Shown: positions 1-11,832 of the stretch, piece by piece | Layout of the letters: every line of letters begins with the position of its first letter | Numbering within the stretch: the stretch's first letter is position 1 | Assembly: GCA_011799875.1 (NCBI GenBank) | Contig: CM022299.1 | Span: 333,668,409 to 333,732,408 of the forward strand | Reading direction: 5' to 3' | Length of the DNA stretch: 64,000 nucleotides | Origin: Thinopyrum elongatum | Taxonomy: Eukaryota; Streptophyta; Magnoliopsida; Poales; Poaceae | Translations under genes and position numbers: made by a program | Notes under the pieces: generated by a model | The model's database searches: none | Told to the model about the DNA's origin: nothing | What the model saw: the letters and a program-made list of their open reading frames with translations, nothing else

Positions 1-1540
1 TTGCCGGGGAGACTTGTTTCTTGAACTTCTTCGTCTGGCGTCGGGGTCCATTCTGCAATGAACTCCGCCAAGGCCCTGCTCTGAATTGTGGAAGTGCTTT
101 CAAACTTAAGACCAAAGCTGGACAGCTCCAACGCCCATCCACGATCCTGCGGTTGCCTCCGGATTTTGCAAAATCCGTTGCAATAGAAAGCGAGTGACGA
201 CGGTGATCTCATGTGCTTGAAAAATAATGGCGCGAGCTTTTCGAGGGCATAAGGAGGCAGAAAAGCAACTTCTGCACACCAGAATATCTTGATCTAGCTC
301 CTTGCAAAGGGAGCTAACAAAAAAACTGGGCGCTACACCACCTTTTTCTTCTGCACGGGTTCCTCTGTTTGCGCAGATCCTGTCTTGCCGGATCAAACTT
401 GCCGGGAAGATTTGCCGCGTCATCTGGCGGTCCTGCCGATGATGTGCCTCCTCATCAGCTTCCCTCTGCACCACCAGCGCAGCACTAACCACTTGATTTG
501 TCGCTGCCCAGATAAGCAGCAACGGTTCTTGTGGTTTAGGTGCGACTAGCATCGGCGGAGAAGAAAGGTATTTCTCAAATCTTGCAGCGGCCGCCTCCGC
601 TTCCGGAGTCCATTTCATTGGACCTGCCTTCTTCAAAATTTTGAAGAAGGGCAGGGCACGCTCAGCAGATTTGGAAATAAACCTGCTTAGAGCAGCAACA
701 CAGCCGGCAAGACGACGCACATCCTTGACGCGTTCGACGCTTCAATTTGCTCAATGGCTTGATCTTGTCGGGGTTAGCTTCGATTCCCCGGCAAGATACA
801 AAGAATCCGAGGAGCTTGCCGGAAGGAACACCGAACACGCACTTCTCAGGATTGAGCTTCAAGTTGATCTTGCGCAAGTTCGCAAAGTGTTCTTCTAAGT
901 CTTGGTGAGCGTTGCTTTACCATAGTTTTGACCAATAGTCATCCATATATGCCTCCATATTTCTATGGAGTTGTGGCTCAAAACCAATCTGGATTGCTCT
1001 GGCAAATGTTGAAACAGCACTTTTCAACCCGAAAGGCATTATATAAAACAATACGTACCACATGGGGTGATAAAGGTGGTCTCTCTTCATCTTCCTTTGC
1101 CATAAAAATCTGATGATACCCTGAATAGGCATCAAGGAAGGACAGGAGATCACAACCAGCGGTGGCATCCACAATCTGGTCGATGCGCGGCAAGGGAAAA
1201 TGATCTTTTGGACAAGCTTTATTGATATCTGTATAATCGATACAAAGCCTCCATTTCCCGTTCGCTTTCCGCACTACAACACGAATTGGCCAACCAGGTT
1301 GGATGAAGCACTCCTTTGACCAGTCCTGCGCCTCCAGCTTCTTAATTTCTTCGGTAAGAATTCTTGCCGCTCCAAAGCCTGTTTCCTCACCCTTTGCTTG
1401 ACGGGCCGCCGCATCAGGACAGACAGCAAGGTGGTGCTCATTACTTTCCTGGGAACACGGGGATGTCAGACGGTTGCCATGCAAACACGTCGACATTCGC
1501 CCGCAGGAAAGCAACGAGCGCGCTTTCCTATTTGTCATCT
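1..1540 (-). pseudogene. pol: Tat-1 pol fragment: reverse transcriptase and RNase H (copy A)
   Basis: Pieces of one pol read in alternating minus frames: an RNase H start (about 106-720), the connection segment with LNPEKCVFGVPSGK (662-877), a palm piece with PFGLKSAVSTFARAIQ and YMDD (917-1174), and the fingers with RLCIDYTDINKACPK (978-1538). The same region of copy B (40022-41190) is nearly continuous. The breaks here are mostly missing or extra single bases at short runs, for example around the YMDD site at about 930. I read them as sequencing error rather than evolutionary decay. Confidence 0.85.
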
Positions 1541-2690
1541 AGGGTAGAACTTATGGTGAAAGTTCCCCGTCCCGTCCTCCCTGGCAGGCACCTTTGGTTT
1601 CCGGCGGGGCAGCCTTGGACTTCTTGTTCTTGCCGGTGGAACTCCTGGCACGTCCTCGACGGAAGCGCAGCACTCCGAGGAGGTGCGCTTGCCGGGTTGG
1701 CGTCAAGGTTCCTGCCGGTCTTCTCTTCCCCCCGGGAGTTCCAGCGGCCGGAGCAGATGCCTTGATGGCAGGTGCTGCAACTGCTTCCCGGAGTAAAGTT
1801 GGTCGGCACAGATGAGCGCATCCTTCTTATCGGAATGGATAGTGATGACGCTCAACGGCCCAGGCATCTCAAGACGTTGTACGCGTAGTGTGATGCCGCC
1901 ATAAACTTAGCCAGCGCTGGCCGACCAAGGATCCCATTGTATGACATGGGGATCTTGGCGACATCAAACACCACCTTTTCGGTCCTGAAGTTAAGATCGC
2001 TGCCAATGTTACCGGTAGCAGTGATCTTGCCCTTAGGTTGGGTTCTTCCCGGGTTGACCCCTTGAAACGTACCTGTTTCCTCGAGGTCTTTGTCGGGAAT
2101 CTGAAGCTTTGTGAGCACAACTGGTGAGATTAAGTTTAGGCCGGCCCCGCCGTCAACTAACATATTCGTCACCTTGAGGTTGCGAATTGTCGGGGAAACC
2201 AACAATGGCAAACACCCGACCGCAGTGTGCGATCAGGGTGATCCTCAGCGTCAAAGATGATAGGCGCTGCGACCACTTCAGAGGCGCTACATGCATCGGG
2301 GGATGGCTCTGCCGCATATAACCTCCCGCACCCACGTTTTAGTTGGTGGTGGGAAGAATGCAGCGGGCACCCCCATCAAGCACATAGCCTCCGTAGCCTT
2401 CTGGAATTCCTGCTCACTGGATTCGTCACTCTTCATCATCATTCCTCTTTATCTCGGCCCCGAGCGGGCCGATCCTTCTGCTGCTTGGCCTTGCCGCGGC
2501 GACCCCCTCGGCCACCGCGTTTCTTGCCGGACCCCTCAGCACCATCTTGGGCCTTCTCCTTGTCTCACCTCTCGTATTCGGCCTTTGCTTCTCGCAAGCT
2601 GCTCAACTGCCGCAGTTCTGGAGATCATGGCCCTTAGGCGATGGATCTTGCAGAGTACTGTTGCCGGAGTTCTCTGACTTGTTGGCGGCC
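1541..2690 (-). pseudogene. Tat-1 aspartic protease region (copy A)
   Basis: The minus frame at 1852-2211 contains LLVSPTIRNLKVTNMLVDGG, the retropepsin active-site region with VDGGAGLNLIS, followed by YNGILGRPAL. This is the conserved start and end of a retroviral-type aspartic protease. The gag/protease linker (about 2210-2690), rich in Lys, Arg and Glu, is split over several frames by indels. Copy B at 41230-42372 shows the same region in one frame. Confidence 0.82.
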
Positions 2691-2697
2691 GCCAAGG

Positions 2698-4378
2698 CCT
2701 GACAGGAAGGGCACCCGGCAAGATCCTTGCCGGGGTCGCCAACCTTGGCCTTCTTGGCGGCGCCAGGGTTGCCGGATTCCTCGACGGCAGCACGGCCTTG
2801 CCTCGCGCTTCCTTATTCCGCCGCCGGCCTTTCCTTGACGGAGGCGCGGCATCTTCTTCTTCTGAGTCGCCTGTCGCACCAACAGCTTCACACGGGGAGT
2901 TTCCTCCCCTCTTCAGCTCGAGCACACTTGGCGGCCAAGTGTAAAGCTCGGCAATACTCCTACTTGTTCATTGCCAGCTCTTCCCGCATCTGCGGTTACG
3001 CACGTTCTGATGGAACGCGCTAATGACAGCAGCAGGATGACGTCAGGAATATTGTATTGCACCGGCTGAATCTCTGCATAAACTTGCACGGGACTCGCCC
3101 TCCCTCTGAGGGATGATGTGTAAATCACTTCTTGGCCAGGAGCTTGGTGGCCTCCAACAAGGCGCCAACAAACGGATGGCACAGATCTGACCAGCAAGAA
3201 ATAGAATCCTCTGGCAGATGCATCAACCACGACCTGACGTTGGTTTGAGCACCAACGGGAAGTAGTAGTTGGCAAGTTCTTGTCATCTCGGCCCCCGGCA
3301 GCCTGACACCGCAATGGTGTAGATGCTCAGGAACTCCGAGGGATGGTCTTGCCGTCGTATTTCTCCGGGACCTCTGGCTTGAAGGTTCGGAGATTGGGCC
3401 ATTGGACGATTGCCGCAGCTCACGGGTAAACGCCGGAGGTCCTACCTCGTAAGGCAAGTCTCCTACATTCCCTGGCGCAGGCTCGTCGACAACCGGCCCC
3501 GCGCGCTTATCAGACTGATAGCGCGCTTCCCGCCACCGCTTGATGGTTGTTCAAGCGTCTTCCTTGCCTCTTTCCTGAGAACCAGACGCTGATCACGGCG
3601 CATCGTGGATTGGACGAAGCCGTGGAAACTTCCTCATGGCGGTCGACTGCTGAGTCGTCGGCCGCCGCTGATGTCGCGGAGGAGAGTGCACTGTAGTTGC
3701 ACCACCTCCGGTTTTCTCTTGCACCGGCTCGCATCGGATCGACGGGTCCCGCTGGAGAGGCCCTGCCTCTTGTGGTCTCCTTTGTTAGCAAAGCGATAAG
3801 GCTCTGGTAGTAGCTCGCCACTCCTCCATCTTTCCGGGGCGGGAGGAAAATCGAGGAGCAGCTGTGCACGTGCCAAGGCTTCGCTGGGTAGGTGGTGGCG
3901 ACAGGTGCGAGGTGCGTGAGGTGCTCTGACCCTAACCAAATTAGAAGGAGCACCGCCACGGTCACGCGACACGCGCACCACCTTCGCTGGCAGCTCGGTG
4001 GTGCATGCGGTCCCGCGCATCTTGGGATCTAGCAGCAGAAACCTTTTCGGGGGACGCCCCGAAAACCAGCGCCATGATGTCGCTCATCTCGCACGACCTG
4101 GGCAGGTTGCGAGGCTCGCGCCGGCGCGGGAGCTCCAGCAGGCGCTCTTCGATCCTAGAGTTTGTTGTGCCACCCGTAGGCAACACAAACATTCTAGATC
4201 CAGCGGCGCGCAAGTTACCTCGCCACTGCGAACGATACCGCTCGCTTGGCTTGGGTCACCAGAACACCGCGGGGGTCTAGTCCTCTTCCTTCGCACCCAC
4301 ACCATCGCCTGTCTGCGAAGGCGCGGGCAAAACGGAACCGGACGGTGTGCTGTGCAGCGTTCTTCTTCTGGGCGGCAT
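2698..4378 (-). pseudogene. gag: Tat-1 gag (copy A, frameshifted)
   Basis: Equivalent of the 568-residue gag frame of copy B (42418-44124), here broken into at least six minus-frame pieces between 2536 and 4463. Recognisable gag pieces include SWLMHLPEDSISCWSDLCHP (in the frame 3125-3457) and the GGHQAPGQEV segment (2913-3314). I place the start at the ATG whose complement is at 4376-4378, matching copy B. Gag would form the capsid; this copy cannot encode it as written. Confidence 0.82.
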
Positions 4379-4466
4379 GATGATGAAGATGATGATGAGG
4401 AACTAGGGCGTCGACCACCAGATCAGGTTCCGCAAACTTCAATCCCCCTACCTGGCGCGCCAAAGA

Positions 4467-5324
4467 TGTCGGGGCACGACACCTATGGGATCCCGAGAGG
4501 CCCCTTTACGATTCGGCGGGGGGAGAGGTATAACAAAGAGCAGAACCAGTGATCGACGCGGGAGGTTTTTACCCAGGTTCGGGCTGCTGATCAGCGTAAA
4601 ACCCTACTCCTGCTTTGTGTTCTATTGATGTTTGAGGCCAGTCTTCAGGAGCGTCGCAATGAACAAATACGTTCAAAGAGCAGCTACGCATGCAGAATGG
4701 GCAGAAGTTCTCCCCCTCTGTAGCAGTTGCTCGGGCCTCCTTTTATATGCTCAAAGGGGCTCCACAATGGCAAAATGTACATACATTGAGGTGTAAAGTA
4801 GCTACGGGTATCTCATACCTAACCCTGAAGGATTAGGACAAGGCATTTAATGCACCGTGAGGTGGTCGTTTAGGTGTCCTCACGTTCTTGGGGATGGAAA
4901 AAGGGGCCATCCATCGCACCGCTAAGCTCTCCTACTGGCGCGTTGCCACGCATCCAGAGAAGGACCCAGAATGTCAGGCTGTTACTGTGTGCCGAGCGGT
5001 GGCACAGTGGCGAAATCTCGCCAGGCGCCGATCCTGCCGGGCACACCAACCTTGCCGGGCGCCAAGCTTTGCTGCGGAACCAAGCTTTGCCGGGCGCCGA
5101 GGCTTGCCGGGCTCCACGGGCCATCCCTGCAAGGATCTTGCTGGGAAGCTGGCCTTCGATTTCCAGCTTTGCTTATCTGTGATCCTCAGATCTTCGACTT
5201 GACGATTTCCTTGATGACTTGAATCGACCTCGAGTGATCCCGGCAAGCCTTGCCGTGAGGACGGCTACAACTGCCCGGGCACATGTAAGGGGTACTAGTG
5301 GCCCAATACTTAGTACACCGACCA
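4467..5324 (-). repeat. Tat-1 5' LTR (copy A)
   Basis: Bounded by TGTCGG at 4467 and CCGACCA at 5324 (CCGACA in copy B, so copy A has an extra base). It ends against the primer-binding region at 4448-4465. A minus-strand TATA box (TATAAAAGG) lies near 4739-4750, and a short tandem repeat built on CTTGCCGGGCGCC lies at about 5013-5120. Confidence 0.88.
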
Positions 5325-6123
5325 TACCTTTGTTTCTCAAACAAAGTATACCAAGGATCTTTTAAAGAAGTTCAACATGCAAGAAAAGCAAAGGTATGAA
5401 AACACCCATGCCTACTAGTGGACATCTTGACATGACTAAGGATGGCAAACCAGTTGACCAAAAGGTTTACGCTCTATGTGGTTCATGTTATATCTATGTG
5501 CCTCCCGTCCTGATATTATGCAGTGTGTGCATGTGTGCACGATATCAAGCGGCCCTAAGGAATGTCATCTTAAGGCTGTGAAAAGGATAGTGAGATACTT
5601 AATTCATACACCAAACTTTGGCATTGGTATCCTAAGAGGTCTTCTTTTGATCTTGTGGCTACTCAATTCAGACTATGCGGTGACAAGGTTGATAGAAAGT
5701 CCACTTCGGGTATTGTCAATTTCCTTGGTAGATCCCTTGTGTCTTGGTCTCCCCAGAAACAAAACTTGGTATCCTTATCTACCGCCGAAGCGGAATACAT
5801 TGCCGTCGGATCATGTTGTGCTCAATTACTTTGGATGACCCAAACCCTTAAGGATTATGGGATATATGTAAAACATGTTCCAATTGCTTGTGACAATGAA
5901 AGTGCTATTAAGATTGCTCACAATCCCGTGCAACATTCTCGAACTAAGCATATTGAAGTTCGTCATCATTTCATTCGAGATCATGTTGCTAAAGGAGACA
6001 TCAATCTTAGCATGTTCGTAGCCGATAAGCAATGGCGGATATATTCACCAAACCGCTGATGAGAAAGTATGTTTGCGTTTGAGAGGTGAATTGAACAATC
6101 ATGATGCCTCAAACTTGGAGTAG
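5325..6123 (+). pseudogene. pol: Copia RT tail and RNase H (copy A, frameshifted)
   Basis: Frames at 5396, 5476 and 5655 together cover the RT tail (LCASRPDI) and RNase H, including STAEAEYIAVGSCCAQLLW and CDNESAIKIAHNPVQHSRTK, with catalytic Asp, Glu and Asp and the His of HHFIRDHV visible. Stops and frame changes at about 5490, 5640 and 6015 are single-base differences from copy B, which reads through the same region. The real 3' end corresponds to the stop after SNLE near 6123. Confidence 0.85.
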
Positions 6124-8085
6124 AAACTCCATTTGGATACATGCAGGCATGAGCGTTTTATGACTAATCCTTGATATTTCTCTTATGATGATGATCATAT
6201 GTCTTGGATCTATTCTTGCACCCTTGCATGTTATCTAACCTGTAGGTACTTGGATGACCCCAATCTATGAGATTTCAAGTCACTCACATTTTGAGGCAAT
6301 ATCTACATCACCAAGTCCCTACTTTATGGATGTTGAATACAAGGAAGCATGAACTCACTCGACATATCCTTTGACAATTTCTATATATCAAATTTCATTT
6401 GGTATCAAGTTTCATGATTGTCATTTTGGATACACAAGTGCATTCCTTGCAAGATAACCCATGTAGGAGGATGAACTCAAACTACTAGTGGTGTGCTCCC
6501 AACTCTTGATGAACTACATAACCTTGAGCATCCAACACAAGTTCGACTACATGATCAACATCAACACCAAAACCCAAGGTATGTTATTCCATCTTAGAGA
6601 AGCTTACTCCAAGAAATGAGTCAAAGCAACTCAACAAGATGTGAAACATGAAAAATGCTTTAAACGAAAAATGGTAACCCCATTTTGGCTTAAATGAGAG
6701 TATGACTACGATCAAGTGCTATCACTTGACTCCTAGTCAAATACTCTAACATAAGTGACTTTGTCGCCGCCCTTCTAGATGAAGTTCTCTAGTGTTCCTT
6801 TGCTCATTACTTGTGTTCTGCATATGTCTTCATCTAGATTCTTTTATTTTATTCTGTGTCTAATTCATTGCAAATCTTTTAGTTAATTCCTTGCAAATCC
6901 TTGTGAGATTTCTTTTGCCAAGGTGAGAGATTTGACAGAATTTTTACTCTGTGTTGAACTCGGTCCCTCCGATCAAAACCTATCGGTCTGGCCGAAGCAC
7001 AAGGTCTCCTTGTGAATCAGTTCATCGGTACAACCGACATGGACTAAATCAGTCGCACCGATCAGGACCCTTCGTGACTCTGTCCCCTCGGCGTTCACAG
7101 ACGAAAAAATCGGCGTCACCGGTTTCAACTCTGAGGAAAATGTTTTGCCATTTTTACTACTATCTTTTCAGCTCCATTCAATGATTCTTTTCTCTACAAG
7201 CATCATGGATTACTACTACTTTGTAGTGTCTTCAAGGACCACACCTACGACTCATGTTCCAGAAGTGCCCTTCTTGGAAATTGATGTCAAAGGGGGAGAG
7301 AGAGCACATCAAAGTTATCACATGAGCATACCTAAGCTCCCAGATGCTAGTAAAACAAAGAGGAGAGAAGTCAATGTCCTTTAGAGGGGAAAGTCATGTC
7401 AATATGTTTGATCTTAGTTATTGCTATTGAATATTTTTTGTTGCTCTGACTGTGGTCAATATTACCCTTTCTGCTCTGATTATCTATCACCCTACCTTCT
7501 CCCATTATCCAATATCAAATTCAGGGGGGGGGGGGGGAAAGTCCTATCTAAGGAAGAAAATCTTTGAAATTCATGTCATATCTTAAAATCTTGGGGACAT
7601 GCCCGTATCTAAAAGGAGTACCTATCTCACCCATTACTTGTCATCCCAATCTTTGGTCAACTCTTGTGGTTTCTTGAAATTGCTTTACCTAGAGTGTTCT
7701 TGTGTTATCTAACCCTGTTTTCTCAAGTCCACTCCTTCTAAAGCCAGCCCAAGACCACAAGGTAAGTATATGCATCACACTCATGTGCATGATGATCTCT
7801 TGCTGATGTACATATTGTTTGCAAGAAGGATTCATGAACATGGAGGTACACTTCCTATACACATCATTTGCTCTGATGCATATAGCCAAGATGCATGTAA
7901 CTCATTGCTTGCTCTGTCATGCTTATGCATTCACATGTTCTCATATTCCAACTTCACGTGATTGCATACATGTAGGGGGAGCCTATGCTTGTCACATGTC
8001 TCTCCAAACCTTTACTTCTTACCTTGTATATCTTTAATCTAAAGCTTTGATGTATGTTGTCATCAATTACCAAAAAGGGGGAGAT
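6124..8085 (+). other. Copia 3' non-coding region with palindromes and polypurine tract (copy A)
   Basis: No coding signal was found between the RNase H stop and the LTR. It holds imperfect palindromes of the type TCGGT-n-ACCGA clustered at about 6956-7120, a poly-G run near 7525 whose length differs from copy B, and a polypurine tract (AAAAAGGGGGAGA) ending at 8084, where plus-strand DNA synthesis would start. The sharp change from indel-rich to clean sequence lies here at about 7660. Confidence 0.8.
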
Positions 8086-9676
8086 TGAAAGCACAAGTGC
8101 TCCCTGGGTGATTTTGGTAATTAATGTCAACATATCTCTTGTTGGACTGATACGTCTACCTAGTGTATTTCAGATGAGTTCAATAATGGCATGGCAAGGA
8201 CAAGAGGATGTGGAACCCCTTCAAAATGCTAAGGACACCTATTGGCAAAAGCTCAAGACTCTTCATTTATATTTTAGTGATCCAAGATCACATTGAGTCC
8301 ATAGGAAAGCCAATACTATTAAAAGGGGGATGAGGTGTTGCTTAATGGTCTACTTGCTCAAAATGCTTAGTGATATTGCTCCAAAGCCCTCAACCACTTT
8401 CTCATTCCAAATTTGTCCAAAACTCAAAGTCAAACTCGGCCCCACCAAAATGGTCTATCCGGTGCCACTGAGTTCATTTGACATAGCCACTGCCAGAAAC
8501 CCTAACTCCTCGGTCACACTGATACAGATCTCGGTCTCACCGAGATGGCCCTGCAAACTCTCTGTTGCCTGTTGCAATTATTTCGGTCTCACCATGTGCA
8601 ATCGGTCTCACCGAGTTTGCTTGACCAACTCTCTGTTTGCTCTTTGCTGAAATCGGTCTCACCGAGTTCAAGCAATCGGCTTCACCGAGATGAGGTTTTT
8701 CCCTAGCCCTAGCACAACTATTCCATCGAGTTGTTCCAGTCGGTCCCACCGAGATTCCTAACGTTCACATTTTGAACTAAATCGGTCTCACCGAGTTCTT
8801 CCATTCGGTCTGACTGAGTTGGGTCAAATGTGTGTAACAGTTGGATTTTGTGTGGAGGCTATATATATCCCTCCACCCCCTTGTCCATATGTGAGAGAGC
8901 CATCAGAACGTGCCTACACTTCTAGCCTACATTTTCTGAGAGAGAACCACCTACTCATGTGTTGAGATCAAGACATTCCAATCCAACCACAAGAATCTTG
9001 ATTTCTAGCCTTCCCAAGTTGCTTTCAACTCAAATCATCTTTCCACCATATCCAAATCTGTGAGAGAGAGTTGAGTGTTGGGGAGACTATCATTTGAAGC
9101 ACAAGAGCAAGGAGTTCATCATCAACACAACATCTATTACCTTTTGGAGAGTGGTGCCTCCTAGATTGGTTAGGTGTCGCTTGGGAGCATCCGACAAGAT
9201 TGTGGTGTTGAACCAAGAAGTTTGTAAGGGCAAGAAGATCGCCTACTTCATGAAGATCTACCCAAGTGAGGCAAGTCCTTCGTGGGCCATGGCCATTGTG
9301 GGATAGACAAGGTTGCTTCTTCGTGGACCCTTCATGGGTGGAGCCCTCCATGGGCTTGCGCAACCGTTACCCTTCGTGGGTGGAAGTCTCCATCATCGTG
9401 GATGTACGATAGCACCACCTATCGGAACCACGCCAAAAATCTCCGTGTCTTCATTGCGTTTGCACACTCCAATCCCATCCCTTTACTTTCTTGCAATTAG
9501 CATGCTTTACTCTTTTCTCTGCTCATACTCTTGCCATGCTTGCTTGAAATGTATTGTGAATGCTTAAACTTGTGCTAAAACTCCACCTCAACTTGAAGAA
9601 CTTAAAAATTGCCACTTTTACTTGTTGAGGGTCTAATCACCCCCCTCCCTCTAGACCCCTCTTCTCAATCCTTTCA
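8086..9676 (+). repeat. Copia 3' LTR (copy A)
   Basis: 1591 bp, starting TGAAAG directly after the polypurine tract and ending CTTTCA, a six-base terminal inverted repeat. Inside are eight imperfect copies of CTCGGTCTCACCGAG at 8530-8821 and a TATA box (CTATATATATCC, 8869-8880) about 50 bases further on, so the palindromes lie in the likely promoter. It has the same length as the copy B LTR. Confidence 0.92.
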
Positions 9677-9882
9677 GATTTGTTGAACCGCATTTTTTCA
9701 AGTGTGTCCTCATAAATAAGGTTCAGGCCGCTGCCTGCGTCCATCAGTACTTTAGTTAGCCTAAAGCCATCGATTATCGGGTGAAGAACTAGTGCGGCGG
9801 CCGCGTGGGTGGGGCAGGACCTTGGCTCGTCCTTCTGATCGAAGGTGATAGGTGTTTCCTCCCATGGCTGTGCGGCCATCAC
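9677..9882 (-). pseudogene. Tat-2 aspartic protease fragment (copy A)
   Basis: A minus frame with LVLHPIIDGFRLTKVLMDAG followed by SGLNLIYEDTLEKM, that is the DAGSGLN retropepsin active-site motif at about residues 47-53. The frame ends where the Copia LTR begins, so only the N-terminal half of the protease remains. Upstream (9883-10182) is the degraded end of gag, where a zinc-knuckle would be expected but is not readable. Confidence 0.85.
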
Positions 9883-10182
9883 CTGGTAGACCTGGCTGAG
9901 CTCTCGAAGAGCCCTTTTCCATTGATTGTTTGAAGAGAACGTCTCGTAGACTGTCAGAACATTGTTGTCATGAGGTGGCGTTGCTGATCATCTGTCAGGG
10001 GGTGTGAGACCAAGGATATTTTTGCCACTTTTGGCCACCTGCCACACCACCCAACAAGCTCGACGCCTGTGAGTCAGATTTGCATTAAGTAGGGCCGAGT
10101 GTATAGGGCATTGTTTATCCAGCAACTCATCCAGGACCGTTCTGGGTCTGTTTTTCTTTTCGGCGGGCTCGTGTTCGGGTGA

Positions 10183-11349
10183 TCATCGCGCATATGCTCG
10201 TTTTGCTTGGGCTTTTCTCGGCTGTTCGGCAGGAACTGACTCCATGCGCATTTGCTGTGACTTCCAAGCGCTTTCCATGGCGCAATATTTGCGTACCATG
10301 TCTGATAGTTCGACGAAGCTTTGCACGCGGCGACGGGCGAGGGCGTTTAGGATTCCTTCATCCCGACAGTTGAACCGAAAAGCTTCAACTATTTCTTCGT
10401 CACGGCAGTCCGTCATCTTGTTTTTGACCAAGAGAAATCTAGCCCAGTAATGATGGACCGTTTCTTTGGGCTGCTGCTTGATGTGCATCGGGTCCCATAC
10501 ATCCGGACTTCCCACGTCCGGGGAATATTCGGTGTGGGAGGTGGGTGGGAATTTTTTTAGCATTCCCGTCTGTCGTGAGTCTGGAGCATCAGCAGCGGCG
10601 AACCGTGCTTGGGCTGTGTCCGGATCTGGTCGCAGAGTGTTCGGGTGTACGCCCGTATGTGGCTGGGCCGACTCGAGGTCGGATCCCGTATCATAGGCTG
10701 AGTCCGAGCTCTTCTCTTGACGGGTATCCGTCTCCGGGCTAGAGATCCGGGTATATATTGTTTTTAACTTCGGAGATAGTGATCCCTCTGCCATTTCTTC
10801 GATGGTAGCGATGAGGTGTGTGACCGGAGGGGTGTGGATCTCCTTGTTGTCAGGTTTAAGCCTGATCTGGTTATAGGCCATAGGCCTGCTGATGGAGATT
10901 CCCATGGCGAGGAATCGATCCAGCAGGTCGTCTACCGAAGAGGTACCCGTCGGGGCCATGCATTCTGGGTATTCGGTGGTACATTCTTCGGATGTTTTGA
11001 CGAGATCCGATTTTAAGGAAAAATCCCGGATAGTGTTTGCTCCATTCGTGCCCGCCGAATCCGAGGTCAAGGCGTCGGGCTCGGCTGGTTTTTCCGTAGG
11101 AATAGCGGATTCGACAGGAGCAGGGCTTTCTCGAGGCTCGGCGCTGGATTCTAAGTTCCGACGGCTGGCTTCGTGATAGGGGGTGAGGTTCTCAACTTGG
11201 TCCAGACGACTAGTGAGGTCAGCGCGTAATGTGATGCTGCCGAACATGAAGATCTGGCCGGGGACGAAGATGTCCCTGGCGCGAGGAGGGCTTACAATGA
11301 ATGGTTGGGCCGTCGATCCTTTGGCGATCCGCAGCGGAACTCTCAATGA
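10183..11349 (-). pseudogene. gag: Tat-2 gag-like frame (copy A)
   Basis: A continuous minus frame of about 390 codons. The C-terminal third resembles the capsid part of retrotransposon gag: HYWARFLLVKNKMTDCRDEE, then RDEGILNALARRRVQSFVEL and a Met-Arg rich end. The middle is a low-complexity Ser/Pro/Thr/Asp linker. The listed first codon is a TTG inside the LTR edge, so the true start lies further in and I cannot place it. Copy B (50041-51168) stays open in the same way. It may be a non-autonomous or internally deleted gag. Confidence 0.75.
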
Positions 11350-11358
11350 AAGCACCAA

Positions 11359-11832
11359 TGTCGGTGTCAAAACCGGCGGGTCTCAGGTAGGTGGTCCCGA
11401 GCTGTGGATCTAGGATCAATGGGGAACAAAGGACGAAAAACACGGTGTTTACCCAAGTTCGGGCCCTCTCTAGGAGGTAAAACCCTACGTCTTGCTTGAT
11501 TGTATTGTTGTGTATGGTATGGTTACAGAGTCGATCTACCTCGAGATCAGGCGAGCTAAACCCTAGGTTGATGGGGTATTGGATGTTGCTCTAACCCTAA
11601 AGACTAAAGCCCTCCGGTTTATATAGACACCAGCAGGGTTAGGGTTACACACGGTTGGTTACAATAAAGGGAAGATCACGCTAAATCTTGACTTGGAGGG
11701 CACACCACGGCTCCGAAGATCTTCTATCCAGTCACGGGTCCACGCCCTAGCTTGGCTCTATAGTAGCCCATCAGTCCGGCCCATAAGCAATGGGCCGGCT
11801 GCCCGAGGACCCCTTAATCCAGGACTCCTTCA
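11359..11832 (-). repeat. Tat-2 5' LTR (copy A)
   Basis: 474 bp, from TGTCGGTGTCAAAACCGG at 11359 to ACTCCTTCA at 11832. A minus-strand TATA box (TATATAAA) is at 11618-11625. Next to its outer end is ATAGG, a possible target-site duplication whose partner is not in the window. Copy B has an LTR of exactly the same length. Confidence 0.9.

Larger units (their letters stand above)
1..5324 (-). mobile_element. Tat-1 Gypsy LTR retrotransposon, copy A (partial)
   Basis: Minus-strand Ty3/Gypsy element cut by the window start. From low to high coordinate it shows the end of RNase H, reverse transcriptase, protease, gag, the primer-binding region and the 5' LTR. Copy B (36970-45103) shows the rest. 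The order gag-PR-RT-RH-aRNH-IN on the minus strand and the second RNase H seen in copy B place it in the Tat lineage. It joins the Copia RNase H region directly at 5325, so it probably inserted into that Copia. Reading frames are broken every few hundred bases by one-base indels absent from copy B. Confidence 0.9.
5325..9676 (+). mobile_element. Sirevirus-like Copia, 3' half (copy A)
   Basis: Plus-strand Copia element missing everything before the end of reverse transcriptase. It keeps the RT tail and RNase H (5325-6123), about 2 kb of 3' non-coding sequence, a polypurine tract and the 3' LTR (8086-9676). Palindromic CGGT..ACCG motifs upstream of the polypurine tract and in the LTR are a known feature of Sireviruses; the Triticeae family Maximus is of this type, but I cannot confirm the family. 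The left end is cut by Tat-1; the right end lies in the Tat-2 protease. Confidence 0.85.
9677..11832 (-). mobile_element. Tat-2 Gypsy element, 5' part (copy A)
   Basis: Minus-strand element with 5' LTR (11359-11832), gag (10183-11345) and the start of protease (9677-9882). The Copia LTR cuts it within the protease, so the rest of pol would lie beyond that Copia and is not in the window. The sequence next to the LTR (TTGGTGCTTTCATTGAGAG on the minus strand) is the usual primer-binding neighbourhood of a very common wheat Gypsy family. The right LTR end abuts Sabrina-1, into which it probably inserted. Confidence 0.88.

Noticed and set aside
7524..7540. Long poly-G run as a possible G-quadruplex
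   Set aside because: Length differs between copies inside the low-quality stretch and is most likely a run-length error; the shorter run in copy B is ordinary.
10166..11443. Plus-strand frames over the Tat-2 gag and LTR
   Set aside because: Antisense shadows of the minus-strand gag frame; no family resemblance.
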